A stretch of 64,000 nucleotides of DNA from Heyndrickxia camelliae (GTDB lineage: Bacteria; Bacillota; Bacilli; Bacillales; Bacillaceae_C): positions 124,001 through 188,000 of the forward strand of contig NZ_PIQO01000001.1 in the NCBI RefSeq assembly GCF_002844575.1, written 5' to 3'. Of this stretch, positions 26,375 through 34,496 are shown piece after piece; position 1 is the stretch's first letter; every line of letters starts with the position of its first letter. The position numbers were made by a program, and so were the translations under genes. The notes under the pieces were generated by a model. It made no database searches and was not told the DNA's origin. It saw only the letters and a program-made list of their open reading frames with translations.

Positions 26375-27744
26375 CTGAAATTCTCCTTTAATACAATGGT
26401 AAAGCAACTTCCTTTTCCAACTTCACTTTTAACGAGTATGTCTCCACAATGGTCTTCAACTAACTCTTTCACGATAGCAAGTCCAATACCAAACCCTCCT
26501 GAAGCCCTTGATCGAGATTTATCTACTCTATATAAACGGTCAAAAATATAAGGAAGATCTGTTTGGGGAATTCCTATTCCTTGGTCACAAATGGATATAT
26601 GGACCTCCCTGTTTTTTATAAATGCCTTAATATGAGTAGTCGCAGGATTATTTGAATATTTTAAAGCATTGTCTAATAGATTCATCAATACCTGTTCAAA
26701 ACGGGTAGGATCTATTTCAATAAAAATACTTTCTTGGCATTTCAGCAATAATTGAATGCCTTTATTTTGGTACGCTGGTAAAACCTTTTCATAGATAGAT
26801 TGCAAATAGGAACTGAGATGAACCTTTTCCTTTGTGATTGTAAATGTATTTTGATCTAACTTTGCAAAATCAAATAATTCTTCTAAAAGCATGTTTATTC
26901 TCGCCGCTTCCTCATGAATAATCTCTAGATAATAAACCCGTTCCGCTTCGGTTAATCCCTTTCTTTTTGCAATGTCCGAATACCCTTTGACATACGTTAT
27001 AGGGGTACGCAGTTCATGAGAAATACTAGCAAGAAATTCGTTCCGCTCTTTTTTTAAATAATTCAAGTCATTTGCTAATGTTTGAATCGATCTTGAAAGT
27101 TCCCCTAATTCATCTTTTGAAGGGGGAGGAAGGGTAACGGAAAAATCTCCTTTGCTGATCTTCTTCGTTGCCTCCTTCATGGAAATTAGAGGTTTCGTTA
27201 ACGCCCTGGATAAAAAGAAGATGGTAATCAACATAAACAATAATATGAGGATCGAGGCGAATATAAAATGCCTATTAAGTTGAGAAATGAGCCTTCGTAC
27301 ATCATTCGTGTTTTTAAACATATAAACATAGCCCTGATTACCATCGTCTACTTTAAAGTTCGTAACAGTTGAAATGAAGTGTTCTTTTCTCCAATCGGCT
27401 TGAATGATTTTACCATTTCGATTTAATTTTCCAATTGGTTTATGTAAAATCTTATCGATACTTTCGGAGACTGGTCCTGAGGAGAGGAGAACCTTTCCAT
27501 TTTTATTGGTAATCACCACTTCGGTATCAGTATGAGATTCCATTAACCCTATATGATTTAGAGTGCTATCATTAAATGAAATTTCCAATACATCACGATG
27601 GCTATTTCCTCTTGCTTTAAGGGACTGTAATTCTTGGTTTACTCGTGAATGAATCACATGATTGTGTAAATAAAGCATAGAAATAGTCTCAATTAAAATA
27701 ATGCATACAAAAAACCATAACCCTAATTTCAAAGAAATCTTCAT
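26371..27744 (-). CDS. Membrane sensor histidine kinase
   Basis: About 457 residues. Membrane segments near residues 8-28 and 160-182 bracket an extracytoplasmic sensor of about 130 residues. HAMP follows (TKPLISMKEATKKISKGDFSV), then HisKA with phospho-acceptor His in SISHELRTPITYVKGYSD, and HATPase with N (LLDNALKYS), G1 (DQGIGI) and G2 (GFGIGLAIV). ATG 27744 is preferred over GTG 27753 because CAGGTGATTCAA then fits. The kinase gene precedes the regulator, the less common order. Location suggests a metal or envelope signal, which is inference. Confidence 0.92.
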   Translation of the reverse strand: MKISLKLGLWFFVCIILIETISMLYLHNHVIHSRVNQELQSLKARGNSHRDVLEISFNDSTLNHIGLMESHTDTEVVITNKNGKVLLSSGPVSESIDKILHKPIGKLNRNGKIIQADWRKEHFISTVTNFKVDDGNQGYVYMFKNTNDVRRLISQLNRHFIFASILILLFMLITIFFLSRALTKPLISMKEATKKISKGDFSVTLPPPSKDELGELSRSIQTLANDLNYLKKERNEFLASISHELRTPITYVKGYSDIAKRKGLTEAERVYYLEIIHEEAARINMLLEELFDFAKLDQNTFTITKEKVHLSSYLQSIYEKVLPAYQNKGIQLLLKCQESIFIEIDPTRFEQVLMNLLDNALKYSNNPATTHIKAFIKNREVHISICDQGIGIPQTDLPYIFDRLYRVDKSRSRASGGFGIGLAIVKELVEDHCGDILVKSEVGKGSCFTIVLKENFR

Positions 27745-27905
27745 TTGAATCACCTGTACCTTAAATAAAACTATTTTATCCTAAAAATGTGAAGAAAGTA
27801 TGCAGATGAGCAAAATAGTGGAATAATCTCTCGTAAAAGTAAAATATAAGAGATAGGACATAATAAACCAGACCGAATGAATATAAATTTAATGAAATTT
27901 CATTA

Positions 27906-27966
27906 TTGACATAGGGTAGGGGGGTAATGTATGATGATGATATACCACATACAGTAGGGGGGTATA
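27906..27966 (+). promoter_or_regulatory. csoR promoter with CsoR-like operators
   Basis: TTGACA (27906-27911), 18-nt spacer, TATGAT (27930-27935). The spacer contains TAGGGTAGGGGGGTA, a G-tract like known CsoR sites. A second element, TATACC at 27941 and GTAGGGGGGTATA at 27954-27966, lies just downstream. Repression by CsoR relieved by Cu(I) is expected from the family. Confidence 0.8.
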
Positions 27967-27991
27967 GTAAAAGTAGAAAGGGTGTTTATGC

Positions 27992-28318
27992 ATGGAACAA
28001 ATAAATGAGCTCATCGATGGCCAACTAGAACATTGTGACAGAAAAAGCCATCATTCTGATAATGTAAAAAAGAATTTAGCGACACGGTTAAATCGTATCG
28101 AAGGACAAATTAGAGGGATTAAAGGGCTAATTGAAAAAGATACTTATTGTGATGATGTCATTACCCAGATTGCTGCCACACAATCTGCTCTTAATAGCGT
28201 AGCAAAAATTCTTCTGGAAGGTCATTTAAAAGGTTGTGTAGTCGACCGACTTCAAGAAGGAGATATAGAAGTATTAGATGAATTGTTACTCACTGTTCAA
28301 AAACTAATGAAAAAATAA
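27992..28318 (+). CDS. csoR: Copper-sensing transcriptional repressor CsoR
   Basis: A 108-residue all-helical regulator (DUF156). The Cu(I) ligands Cys-His-Cys are present: Cys in DTYCDDVI, His and Cys in LEGHLKGCV. The conserved RLNRIEGQIRGIKGLIE helix is intact. The N-terminus has an extra CDRKSHHSD stretch. It represses copper efflux genes until Cu(I) binds. First gene of csoR-copZ-copA, with a CsoR-like promoter in front; copZ starts 14 bp after its stop. Confidence 0.93.
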   Translation: MEQINELIDGQLEHCDRKSHHSDNVKKNLATRLNRIEGQIRGIKGLIEKDTYCDDVITQIAATQSALNSVAKILLEGHLKGCVVDRLQEGDIEVLDELLLTVQKLMKK

Positions 28319-28332
28319 AAGGAGTGTTTAAA

Positions 28333-28557
28333 ATGAAAAAAGTAACTTTAGAAGTAATAGGAATGTCATGTGGACATTGTGTTAATGCAGTGGAAAGTAA
28401 TGTCGGTGCATTAAATGGAGTACAGATGGTAAAAGTACATTTATCAGAAGGCTTAGTGGATATCGAATTCAATCCTGAAGCAGTAACTCTTGAACAAATT
28501 AAAGAAACAATTGACGATCAAGGGTATGAAGTAAAAGGAGAACGTGCTCATGTTTGA
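28333..28557 (+). CDS. copZ: Copper chaperone CopZ
   Basis: A 74-residue heavy-metal-associated domain with the Cu(I) motif GMSCGHC at residues 10-16. It carries Cu(I) to the CopA ATPase. ATG 28333 is used, 8 nt after the AAAAGGAGTG site; the open frame extends 3 codons upstream to a GTG inside the site. A hairpin overlaps its 3' end, so it may be made in excess over CopA. Confidence 0.94.
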   Translation: MKKVTLEVIGMSCGHCVNAVESNVGALNGVQMVKVHLSEGLVDIEFNPEAVTLEQIKETIDDQGYEVKGERAHV

Positions 28558-28574
28558 TGAGCGCTTTCTTTTTC
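28546..28574 (+). terminator. Possible partial terminator between copZ and copA
   Basis: GCTCAT, 5-nt loop, ATGAGC, then GCTTTCTTTTTC. It overlaps the copZ stop. A 6-bp stem is modest, so read-through is likely. Confidence 0.4.
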
Positions 28575-28602
28575 AAAAATATATACCCCCATTAGGTATA
28601 AA
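28572..28602 (+). promoter_or_regulatory. Internal CsoR-like operator and possible copA promoter
   Basis: TATACC and GGTATA arms (28582-28587, 28595-28600) flank CCCATTA, giving a C-tract palindrome like those at csoR. TTCAAA at 28572 and TATAAA at 28597 could be promoter hexamers (spacing 19, long). copA may thus have its own copper-responsive start. Confidence 0.55.
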
Positions 28603-28616
28603 AGGACGTGGGTTAA

Positions 28617-31034
28617 ATGAGTGAAAATAAAAAAGAGGTCCATCTTCAAATTGCAGGAATGACCTGTGCAGCTTGTGCCAATCGAATCGAAAAGGGATTA
28701 AATAAAGTAGAGGGCGTAGAATCCGCCAATGTTAATTTTGCTTTGGAAAATGCTACAGTTAAATATAATCCTGATGTTACGAATATTGGGGAGTTTCAAG
28801 CGAAAGTTAAAGGCTTAGGATATGATGTTGTCACCGAAAAAACCGAGTTTGCCATTACAGGAATGACCTGTGCGGCATGTGCCAATCGAATCGAAAAAGG
28901 ATTAAACAAATTAAATGGAGTATCCAATGCAAACGTAAATCTTGCGCTAGAAAGCGCAACGCTAGAATTAAATCCTCTTGAAGTTTCTGCTCAAGATGTG
29001 ATTAAAACTGTAGAAAAGCTTGGTTATGGAGCGATTTTAAAAGATGAAAATAACAGCGAAAAGGCTGCTAATTATAAAGAAAAAGAAATAGCGCGTCAAA
29101 AAGGAAAGCTTATCTTTTCTGCCATTTTGTCTATTCCGTTACTGTGGGCGATGGTGGGGCACTTTAGTTTTACATCCTTTATCTATGTTCCAATGGTATT
29201 CATGAATCCTTGGGTTCAACTAGCATTATCAGCCCCTGTTCAATTTATCATTGGAAAACAGTTCTATGTCGGTGCTTATAAAGCACTGAGAAATAAAAGT
29301 GCCAATATGGATGTACTGGTTGCTTTAGGAACTTCGGCTGCATTCTTTTACAGTTTATATCTAACTTTTATGTCCATTGGATCACATGGAACAGTTGAAC
29401 TTTACTACGAAACGAGTTCAATTTTAATTACCTTAATTCTTCTTGGAAAATTGTTTGAGGCAAAAGCAAAAGGAAGATCTTCTGAGGCCATCAAAAAACT
29501 AATGGGTTTACAAGCAAAAACAGCTGTCGTGGAACGGAATGGAGTAGAACAAGAGGTTCCTCTAGAACAAGTAATAATTAACGATATTGTTTTTGTAAAG
29601 CCAGGTGAAAAAGTACCTGTGGATGGTATTATTTTGGAAGGAAATTCAGCTATTGATGAATCGATGATTACTGGTGAAAGTGTACCAGTCGATAAAGCAA
29701 TTGGTGACGCTGTTATCGGTTCGACCATTAATAAAAATGGATTTTTAAAGATTAAAGCAACAAAAGTTGGCAAAGAAACAGCATTGGCTCAAATCATTAA
29801 GATAGTAGAAGACGCACAAGGTTCTAAAGCTCCTATTCAACGCCTTGCAGATCAAATCTCTGGTATCTTTGTCCCTATTGTTGTGGGAATAGCAGTTATT
29901 ACATTTTTAATCTGGTTGATCTGGGTAAATCCTGGTGATTTTCCTTCCGCACTTGAAAAATTTATCGCGGTCTTAGTGATTGCTTGTCCTTGTGCATTAG
30001 GTCTTGCGACACCAACTTCCATTATGGCAGGCTCTGGTCGGGCAGCTGAAATAGGTGTGCTTTTCAAAGGTGGGGAGCACCTTGAAAAAACGCATCTAAT
30101 CGATACGGTTATTTTGGATAAGACAGGAACGGTAACGAATGGAGAACCTGTTTTAACAGATGTTGTGGTAAGGGATGGATTTACTGAAAACTTATTATTA
30201 GAACTGGTAGGTACTGCCGAAAAACAATCGGAACATCCAGTAGCGCAAGCAATTGTAAATGGTGTAAAGGAGAAAAACATATCCTTAACCGATGCAAGTG
30301 AATTTAACGCTATTCCAGGTTATGGAATCCAAGCGACGGTAAAGGGCAATTCCATCTTAGTTGGAACACAAAAACTGATGAAACAAAACAATGTTGAAGT
30401 AGAATCTGCTCTTGAAACGATGAACATATTAGAATCAGATGGAAAAACAGTGATGTTGGTTGGAGTAAATGGGGAATATGCAGGAATGATTGCCGTTGCG
30501 GATACCGTCAAAGAAACGTCAATAGCTGCGATTCAACGTTTAAAGAACATCGGTATTGAAGTCATTATGATGACAGGGGATAATCAGCGTACTGCACGGG
30601 CAATTGGAAAAGAAGTCGGAGTGGATAAAGTTATTGCAGAAGTTCTGCCAAGCGGGAAAGCTGAAGAAGTGAAGAAACTACAGGAACGAGGGAGAAAAGT
30701 GGCGATGGTTGGAGATGGAATTAATGACGCCCCAGCCTTGGTTACCGCAGATATTGGAATGGCAATTGGAACAGGGACAGATGTAGCAATGGAAGCAGCC
30801 GATATTACCCTGATCCGAGGGGATTTAAACAGTATTGCAGACGCCATTTTTATGAGCAAGAAAACCATTCGGAACATTAAACAAAATTTATTCTGGGCTC
30901 TTGCTTATAATACAATCGGTATTCCTATTGCGGCAGCAGGGTTTCTAGCTCCTTGGCTTGCAGGTGCTGCCATGGCATTTAGCTCCGTTTCTGTTGTATT
31001 GAATGCATTGCGCTTGCAGAAAGTAAAGTTATAA
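28617..31034 (+). CDS. copA: Copper-exporting P1B-type ATPase CopA
   Basis: An 805-residue Cu(I) efflux pump. Two N-terminal metal-binding domains carry GMTCAAC near residues 14 and 82. Eight membrane segments follow, with the CPC ion motif near residue 456. The actuator TGES is near 352, the phosphorylated Asp is in DKTGTVT near 501, a SEHP nucleotide-binding motif follows, and GDGINDAPA is near 699. Length and order match B. subtilis CopA. ATG start behind AGGACGTGGG. It ends the csoR-copZ-copA operon and is followed by a clear terminator. Confidence 0.96.
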   Translation: MSENKKEVHLQIAGMTCAACANRIEKGLNKVEGVESANVNFALENATVKYNPDVTNIGEFQAKVKGLGYDVVTEKTEFAITGMTCAACANRIEKGLNKLNGVSNANVNLALESATLELNPLEVSAQDVIKTVEKLGYGAILKDENNSEKAANYKEKEIARQKGKLIFSAILSIPLLWAMVGHFSFTSFIYVPMVFMNPWVQLALSAPVQFIIGKQFYVGAYKALRNKSANMDVLVALGTSAAFFYSLYLTFMSIGSHGTVELYYETSSILITLILLGKLFEAKAKGRSSEAIKKLMGLQAKTAVVERNGVEQEVPLEQVIINDIVFVKPGEKVPVDGIILEGNSAIDESMITGESVPVDKAIGDAVIGSTINKNGFLKIKATKVGKETALAQIIKIVEDAQGSKAPIQRLADQISGIFVPIVVGIAVITFLIWLIWVNPGDFPSALEKFIAVLVIACPCALGLATPTSIMAGSGRAAEIGVLFKGGEHLEKTHLIDTVILDKTGTVTNGEPVLTDVVVRDGFTENLLLELVGTAEKQSEHPVAQAIVNGVKEKNISLTDASEFNAIPGYGIQATVKGNSILVGTQKLMKQNNVEVESALETMNILESDGKTVMLVGVNGEYAGMIAVADTVKETSIAAIQRLKNIGIEVIMMTGDNQRTARAIGKEVGVDKVIAEVLPSGKAEEVKKLQERGRKVAMVGDGINDAPALVTADIGMAIGTGTDVAMEAADITLIRGDLNSIADAIFMSKKTIRNIKQNLFWALAYNTIGIPIAAAGFLAPWLAGAAMAFSSVSVVLNALRLQKVKL

Positions 31035-31065
31035 AACATGTTACAATCAATTAGTGGATATATTG

Positions 31066-31095
31066 GATTGCTGAGGAATCAGCAATCTTTTTTTG
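31066..31095 (+). terminator. Intrinsic terminator of the copper operon
   Basis: A perfect 9-bp stem (GATTGCTGA and complement), GGAA loop, then eight T. Confidence 0.88.
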
Positions 31096-31254
31096 CTTAT
31101 TTTCGAAGAACAATAGACTATATGCCGAAATCGTAAGACAGGAGAAGAGCGGTCAGAATGAGAGGGGAAATTGAATGTAGTAGGAAGGTTGAATCATTAA
31201 AGTATGATTGTTAGAATATGTTAAAATTGTAAAACGGGGAAGTGGGGAAGATAT

Positions 31255-31448
31255 ATGGGGAATGCAGATTATGGTTCAATAATATTTATGACAATAATGA
31301 TACTACTTATATTATTGTTTGTAGTATCTTTTTCGCTTTTTATCAGAAGGATGCTTGTTAATTCTTCTTTAAAAAATACCCATTCAGAAGATATTGAAAA
31401 AAACTAGATAAAATTATAGATTTACTTGAAAAGGAAAAGAAATTCTAA
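31255..31448 (+). pseudogene. Frameshifted small membrane protein (DUF4083-like)
   Basis: From ATG 31255 (AGTGGGGAAG upstream) the frame encodes one membrane helix (IIFMTIMILLILLFVVSF), then LFIRRMLVNSSLKNTHSEDIEKN and a stop at 31405. Adding one A to the run of seven A before that stop restores a family-like tail, KKLDKIIDLLEKEKKF, ending at 31448. The composite matches the small DUF4083-type proteins of bacilli. Either a homopolymer indel inactivated the gene, or the base call is wrong, or ribosomes slip here. Function unknown. Confidence 0.6.
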
Positions 31449-31510
31449 TATAGAATTAAGTATCCATATGATGGATATTGTTCTGTATAGAGTATTATAA
31501 AGTGGTTGAA

Positions 31511-31537
31511 GAGGAGTCAAAAACTCCTCCTTCTTTT
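31511..31537 (+). terminator. Intrinsic terminator
   Basis: GAGGAGT, CAAAA, ACTCCTC, then CTTCTTTTG. Ends the DUF4083-like transcript. Confidence 0.6.
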
Positions 31538-31613
31538 GTTACAGGATCAGGAGCTTCTGGTGGAAATCACCTAATCCTCGGCCTTATAATCGTTAAACAC
31601 ATCATTTTTTGAA

Positions 31614-32618
31614 TCACTTCATTGTTAATTTATCTCTATCTTGCCCTAATGGAGGTTGCTCTAACCACCCGTTGTCAATCATTAACCCCATCCACTCATT
31701 GCCTACTTGTGTGTCATCTGCAATTGCAGATAAATATTTCGGTGCTAAATCTCGTCTTGGGGATGAGGCAAATCCTGTTCCGTAATAAACCATCGCCGTC
31801 GAAAATAAAAAACCTACATGAAACATCATCAATTTATCTGAAAAAGGCGAGGTAGTTACGTCCGTTACCTCTGCATCTAATGTAGGTGGCGCAGGAAGAT
31901 TCTCTTTATTTAGAATTTCATAAAAGGTTTTAATATGTTTATCTTTTGTATCCACTGCTTTCAATAAAAATTTTCTAAGTTTCTTCGATTGGATAACTTG
32001 ACTAAAAGCATGAGTTACTGCTTTTGCCAATATACTCTTCTTTAAGTTGAAATAAATATCAGTAATCTCAATACAACTTAAAGGTCTTACGTCACCTAGC
32101 CATCCTGCGAGGAATTGATCATGTTTAACAAATTCTGGTTTATCAGGTGGAAGTAGTGATGGGGGTCTGTGATACAAACCTTTGTCCAATAAAACATCCT
32201 TTGTTCGATTACAAATTTCCATTGCAGAAATCATACATTGTGTAAAATAATCACGGACATCCTTGCGCGTGCATGTAGTAACTGCACCACTATAACCATG
32301 ACATCCATGGATAGCCATAATGTTGATAAAATGTAAACTTAAACTATCGGAAAAAAGAGGCTTAATATCCTCTTTTAAATCATTTTCTGTAAAACCAATA
32401 GGAATTGGATAGTTTTCCTTTTTAAAAAACGCTTTAATCTTCTCTAGGTGGTTTTCACTAAGTGAAATCGCTTGTTCAAAAATGGCTTTTATTTGTTGAT
32501 CTTTCAAATGCATTAGCATATGTTTGTTAAAACAAACGGAAGCAGAATCACTGAGATATTGTGACCATAGCGCTGCAATCTCACCTGATGTTAATCCTGG
32601 ATTATGACTGGAAATCAT
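31614..32618 (-). CDS. DUF3231 family protein
   Basis: A 334-residue protein made of two similar halves, each a ferritin-like helical bundle of the DUF3231 family (repeat starts near residues 8 and 180; compare SGEIAALWSQYLSDS with SCIEITDIYFNLKKS). No signal peptide. Halves end with conserved blocks such as SPFSDKLMMFHVGFLF and GWLEQPP. ATG start behind GAGGTGTCATA. Function unknown; the family is common in spore formers. A paralogue at 37258-38265 is broken. Confidence 0.8.
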   Translation of the reverse strand: MISSHNPGLTSGEIAALWSQYLSDSASVCFNKHMLMHLKDQQIKAIFEQAISLSENHLEKIKAFFKKENYPIPIGFTENDLKEDIKPLFSDSLSLHFINIMAIHGCHGYSGAVTTCTRKDVRDYFTQCMISAMEICNRTKDVLLDKGLYHRPPSLLPPDKPEFVKHDQFLAGWLGDVRPLSCIEITDIYFNLKKSILAKAVTHAFSQVIQSKKLRKFLLKAVDTKDKHIKTFYEILNKENLPAPPTLDAEVTDVTTSPFSDKLMMFHVGFLFSTAMVYYGTGFASSPRRDLAPKYLSAIADDTQVGNEWMGLMIDNGWLEQPPLGQDRDKLTMK

Positions 32619-32725
32619 TATGACACCTCAACAGTTTTTTTTATATGTTTTGCCTTTGAGGAAATATATATTCCATCTCGATACTTGAACTGGATGAAGT
32701 AATCATGTAAAATTTGAAACAAAGT

Positions 32726-32747
32726 AATATGAATATATGTTCATATT
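32726..32747 (+). promoter_or_regulatory. CzrA-like (ArsR/SmtB) operator
   Basis: AATATGAA, TATATG, TTCATATT: a perfect 8-bp-arm palindrome of the kind bound by CzrA and other ArsR-family zinc sensors. A TTGAAA at 32714 may be the -35. It lies 240 bp before the CzcD-type zinc exporter. Confidence 0.65.
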
Positions 32748-32826
32748 CTAATTTGTGTGTTTATCATTTCCAGTATTACTTAGTGATAAGAAAAGTAAAA
32801 AATAAGGTTATCGAAACACGATGGAC

Positions 32827-32906
32827 TTTTATTAGGTATCCCCTAATAAAAAATCAAAAGCGCACTTCTTCTTTCTCATAAAGAAACCATTGAAAAATTA
32901 GGTATC
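32827..32906 (+). repeat. ATTAGGTATC repeats in the czcD leader
   Basis: A 10-bp inverted repeat (TTTTATTAGG, 5 nt, CCTAATAAAA; 32827-32851) contains ATTAGGTATC at 32831. The same 10-mer recurs at 32897-32906, followed by ACCAATTAG. ATTAGGTAT also occurs in the copA operator region at 28591. Role unknown; possibly metalloregulator sites. Together with the CzrA-like site these are the only structures in the 371-bp gap. Confidence 0.4.
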
Positions 32907-32989
32907 ACCAATTAGTATTCTAAAATCAATTAAAGATTGCATTTGATCATACTAGTCAACGCTATTATCGTAAAGGAGTGTTTCTTGTA

Positions 32990-33940
32990 ATGCCAGAAAG
33001 TCATAACAGTGATCGACCCCATGATCACGGGGATGTTTTCCATACTCACGCCCCTATCGAAAAAATGAAATTAGCCTTTTTCCTAACCATCATTATTCTT
33101 GTTGTAGAATTAATCGGAGGAATTCTTTCTCATAGTTTGGCACTGCTTTCTGATGCTGGTCATGTTCTAACTGACATCGCTGCAATCGGACTATCCTGGT
33201 TTGCCATGCACCAATCTCAAAAACCAGCATCAAAAAACTACACATATGGGTATCATCGTTCTGGTATTCTAGCTGCGTTTATTAATGCGATGACGTTAAT
33301 TGTGATTGCTGTGGTAATACTATTTGAAGCCATTGACCGCTTTCAAAATCCGCAGCCAGTAGAGAGCACATGGATGTTTATAAGTGCATTGATTGGTTTA
33401 CTGATGAATCTTTATTTAGGATTAGGAATGAGAAAAGAAAATAATATTAATGTCAAAAGTGCTGTACTTCACATGATTGGAGATGCTCTGGCATCAGCAG
33501 GTGTTATAGTTGGAGGATTGATTATCTTATTTACAGGATGGGATATTGTAGATCCAATTCTGAGCGTTCTTATTGCTCTTTTAATTGCGTTTGGTGCCTG
33601 GAAAATTGTAAAACAGACTATCAGCATATTAATGGAAGGGACGCCAAAAGGAATTGATATGGGGAAAGTATCTCAAGAGATAACTTCGGTTAGCGGTGTT
33701 GTGAATGTACATGATTTGCATATATGGAGCATTACGAGCGGTAAAAATGCATTATCATGCCATGTTGTCGTAAATGAACAGGTTAATTTTAAGGATAGTC
33801 AAAGGATATTAAGGGAAGTGGAACACAAGTTAATTCACCTTGGAATTGGACATGTTACAATCCAAATGGAAGATAAGGACAATTCGCATGATCAGGATGC
33901 CGTTTGTTCCTCTATCAATCATGATCATCACCGTCATTAA
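32990..33940 (+). CDS. czcD: CzcD-type cation diffusion facilitator (Zn/Co/Cd exporter)
   Basis: A 316-residue CDF exporter with six membrane segments. It starts at ATG 32990 with AAAGGAG 11 nt upstream. His-rich ends (HDHGDVFHTHAP at the N-terminus, HDHHRH-like tail) and the metal-site pairs SDAGHVLTD (helix 2) and HMIGDALAS (helix 5) mark a zinc-type CDF. The C-terminal cytoplasmic domain starts near residue 210. A CzrA-like palindrome upstream suggests zinc induction. Exchanges cytosolic Zn, Cd or Co for protons or potassium in the family. Confidence 0.92.
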   Translation: MPESHNSDRPHDHGDVFHTHAPIEKMKLAFFLTIIILVVELIGGILSHSLALLSDAGHVLTDIAAIGLSWFAMHQSQKPASKNYTYGYHRSGILAAFINAMTLIVIAVVILFEAIDRFQNPQPVESTWMFISALIGLLMNLYLGLGMRKENNINVKSAVLHMIGDALASAGVIVGGLIILFTGWDIVDPILSVLIALLIAFGAWKIVKQTISILMEGTPKGIDMGKVSQEITSVSGVVNVHDLHIWSITSGKNALSCHVVVNEQVNFKDSQRILREVEHKLIHLGIGHVTIQMEDKDNSHDQDAVCSSINHDHHRH

Positions 33941-33971
33941 AGGTAACTAATCCATTCACAGTTAATGAAAG

Positions 33972-34010
33972 CCGCAATTTCATTAAGAAATTGCGGTTAT
34001 TTATATTGTT
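33972..34010 (+). terminator. Intrinsic terminator of czcD
   Basis: A perfect 10-bp stem (CCGCAATTTC and complement), ATTAA loop, then a T-rich tail (TTATTTATATTGTTTTTG). Confidence 0.75.
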
Positions 34011-34149
34011 TTTGTGCTGAGTAATATTAGGTTTCTAGAGGTAATCATCTCTTTTGTAGTTTGAGTTAAGATGGACGTTTATATCCTCTAACAGACAAGG
34101 CTTTTACTAGTATTAAAGACAAAGGTGCTTTTAGGTAGGTGCAAAATTT

Positions 34150-34317
34150 ATGTCATATAGTTTAATCCTAAATAAAGTAAGTACTGATGTTCTTGATAAT
34201 TGGAATTAGGTGAAGCTAGCGAAAGGTAAAGACTGGATTATTTATAATAGCGGTTATGCAATTACATTTGATACCTCGATAAATTTCCACTGCATTAACA
34301 TTAATTTTTATACATGA
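34150..34317 (+). pseudogene. Possible small gene interrupted by an in-frame TAG
   Basis: ATG 34150 (AGGTAGGTGC upstream) reads MSYSLILNKVSTDVLDNWN, then TAG at 34207-34209, and continues in the same frame for 35 codons (VKLAKGKDWIIYNSGYA...) to TGA 34317. Composition on both sides of the stop looks protein-like. I do not recognise the product. It lies in the 556-bp gap between czcD and the SulP gene; apart from the czcD terminator and the candidate cre site, nothing else was found there. Confidence 0.3.
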
Positions 34318-34370
34318 AAGAACTAATAGTATGGCACAGATAAATGGAGCATAACGAAGAAAATATATTA

Positions 34371-34384
34371 TGTTTACGTTTACA
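34371..34384 (-). promoter_or_regulatory. Candidate CcpA cre site upstream of the SulP gene
   Basis: On the minus strand the 14-mer TGTAAACGTAAACA matches the cre consensus TGWAARCGYTWNCA except for one base. A TATAAT at 34413-34418 lies just downstream. Short motif; chance occurrence is possible. Confidence 0.3.
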
Positions 34385-34496
34385 TTAAATTATACTTATT
34401 GGTTACAATCCTATATAATTTACGCAATACCAACGGACCATGACTTTCATGAGAGTTGAAGGTCACACAAAACAATAACAATGAGGTGTTTTTTAT

